Shown one piece after another: positions 6,369-6,489 of a DNA stretch of 6,489 nt. The stretch lies in NCBI GenBank assembly GCA_003167015.1, contig PMUF01000592.1, positions 1 through 6,489 of the forward strand, given 5' to 3'. Every line of letters starts with the position of its first letter. The first letter of the stretch is position 1. The stretch is from Chitinophagaceae bacterium. Its GTDB lineage: Bacteria > Bacteroidota > Bacteroidia > Chitinophagales > Chitinophagaceae. A program made the position numbers and the translations under genes. The notes below the pieces were generated by a model. The model was given only the letters and a program-made list of their open reading frames with translations, did not search any database and was not told the DNA's origin.

Positions 6369-6489
6369 GCAAAACAGCATCGTCTACCTGAAGGATATCG
6401 CCCGCATCCAATTGGGCAAGGTCAGCTACCAGGCGAACTCATTCGTGGACGGCGATAGCGCCTCCTATCTGCTGGTGTACCAGGCGCCG
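6295..6489. repeat. Long inverted repeat (74-bp arms, 47-bp spacer), fold-back junction
   Basis: 6295-6368 is the reverse complement of 6416-6489 at 73 of 74 positions; the only mismatch pairs 6327 with 6457. The spacer is 6369-6415. Both arms are the same coding segment of the RND pump (KVSYQANSFVDGD…SYLLVYQAP), one on each strand. The second arm runs to the last base of the window, so the true repeat may be longer. The arrangement has no biological logic inside one gene. It matches the inverted chimeras produced by strand switching in multiple-displacement amplification, or a misassembled contig end. Confidence 0.9.
6370..6489 (+). pseudogene. Inverted partial copy of the RND pump gene, including codons missing from the main copy
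   Basis: In the plus frame from 6370 this reads QNSIVYLKDIARIQLG and then KVSYQANSFVDGDSAS…LVYQAP to the window end. The first part matches the AcrB-family segment just before the stretch where the main copy begins (compare the AcrB pattern V-x-L-x-D-V-A-x-x-E-L-G). It therefore supplies about 15 residues that belong immediately upstream of the minus-strand gene. The spacer carries unique sequence and the arm duplicates 6295-6368. One codon differs between copies: AGC (Ser) here, CGC (Arg) in the main copy. It has no start or stop codon and is not an independent gene. Confidence 0.8.

Noticed and set aside
6295..6489. Inverted repeat as a transposon end, invertible promoter or cruciform regulatory site.
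   Set aside because: Both arms and the spacer are pump-coding sequence; there is no transposase, recombinase or target-site duplication, and the arms reach the window edge.
1..6489. CRISPR array, tRNA or rRNA genes, insertion sequence, or a defence system.
   Set aside because: No spaced short repeats, tRNA-like or rRNA-like segments, transposases or recognisable effector genes were seen on either strand.

Overview
The window looks like a composite of two unrelated bacterial genomes, not one natural locus. Positions 1 to about 2250 are GC-rich, with GTG starts, GGAGG-type ribosome binding sites, an Xre-type HTH/NB-ARC regulator and lipoproteins with Pro/Ser/Thr-rich linkers. That combination points to a high-GC actinomycete (Streptomyces/Streptosporangiales/Frankia-like). 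Positions from about 2350 to the end are less GC-rich and encode three proteins typical of Bacteroidota (Chitinophaga-like): the C-terminal end of a MacB/FtsX-type ABC permease, an APH-fold kinase and an HAE1-type RND efflux pump. The organism assignments are inferences from protein style and base composition; no search was run.

Layout. 1-416 (minus): start of an HTH + NB-ARC regulator, cut by the window edge at its P-loop. 417-674: divergent intergenic region with a 9-bp direct repeat. 675-1634 (plus): lipoprotein with a helical middle and a C-terminal PKD-like domain. 1702-2136 (plus): second, small lipoprotein. 2137 to about 2350: no convincing gene; the actinobacterial/Bacteroidota transition lies here. 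2304-2867 (plus): permease C-terminus without the rest of the protein. 2899-3918 (minus): APH-family phosphotransferase. 3924-3959: strong intrinsic terminator on the minus strand, closing the efflux-pump transcript just before the kinase start. 4021-6368 (minus): RND pump lacking roughly its first quarter. 6295-6489: near-perfect inverted duplication of the pump gene itself.

The right end is a fold-back. 6295-6368 and 6416-6489 are reverse complements (73 of 74 positions), separated by 47 bp. Read on the plus strand, that 47-bp spacer continues the pump reading frame naturally upstream (…IVYLKDIARIQLG then KVSYQANS…). So the contig runs up the pump gene, switches to the opposite strand and re-reads the same gene. 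This is the classic inverted chimera of multiple-displacement amplification or of a misassembled end. With the mid-window change of taxon, it suggests a single-cell or metagenomic amplified assembly.

Functionally, the left part may be a regulator divergent from two surface lipoproteins of unknown role. The right part holds cell-envelope transport and efflux genes plus a small-molecule kinase. I see no coherent new multi-gene system. The most useful observations are the two chimeric junctions, which make gene neighbourhood across about 2250-2350 and beyond about 6368 unreliable.
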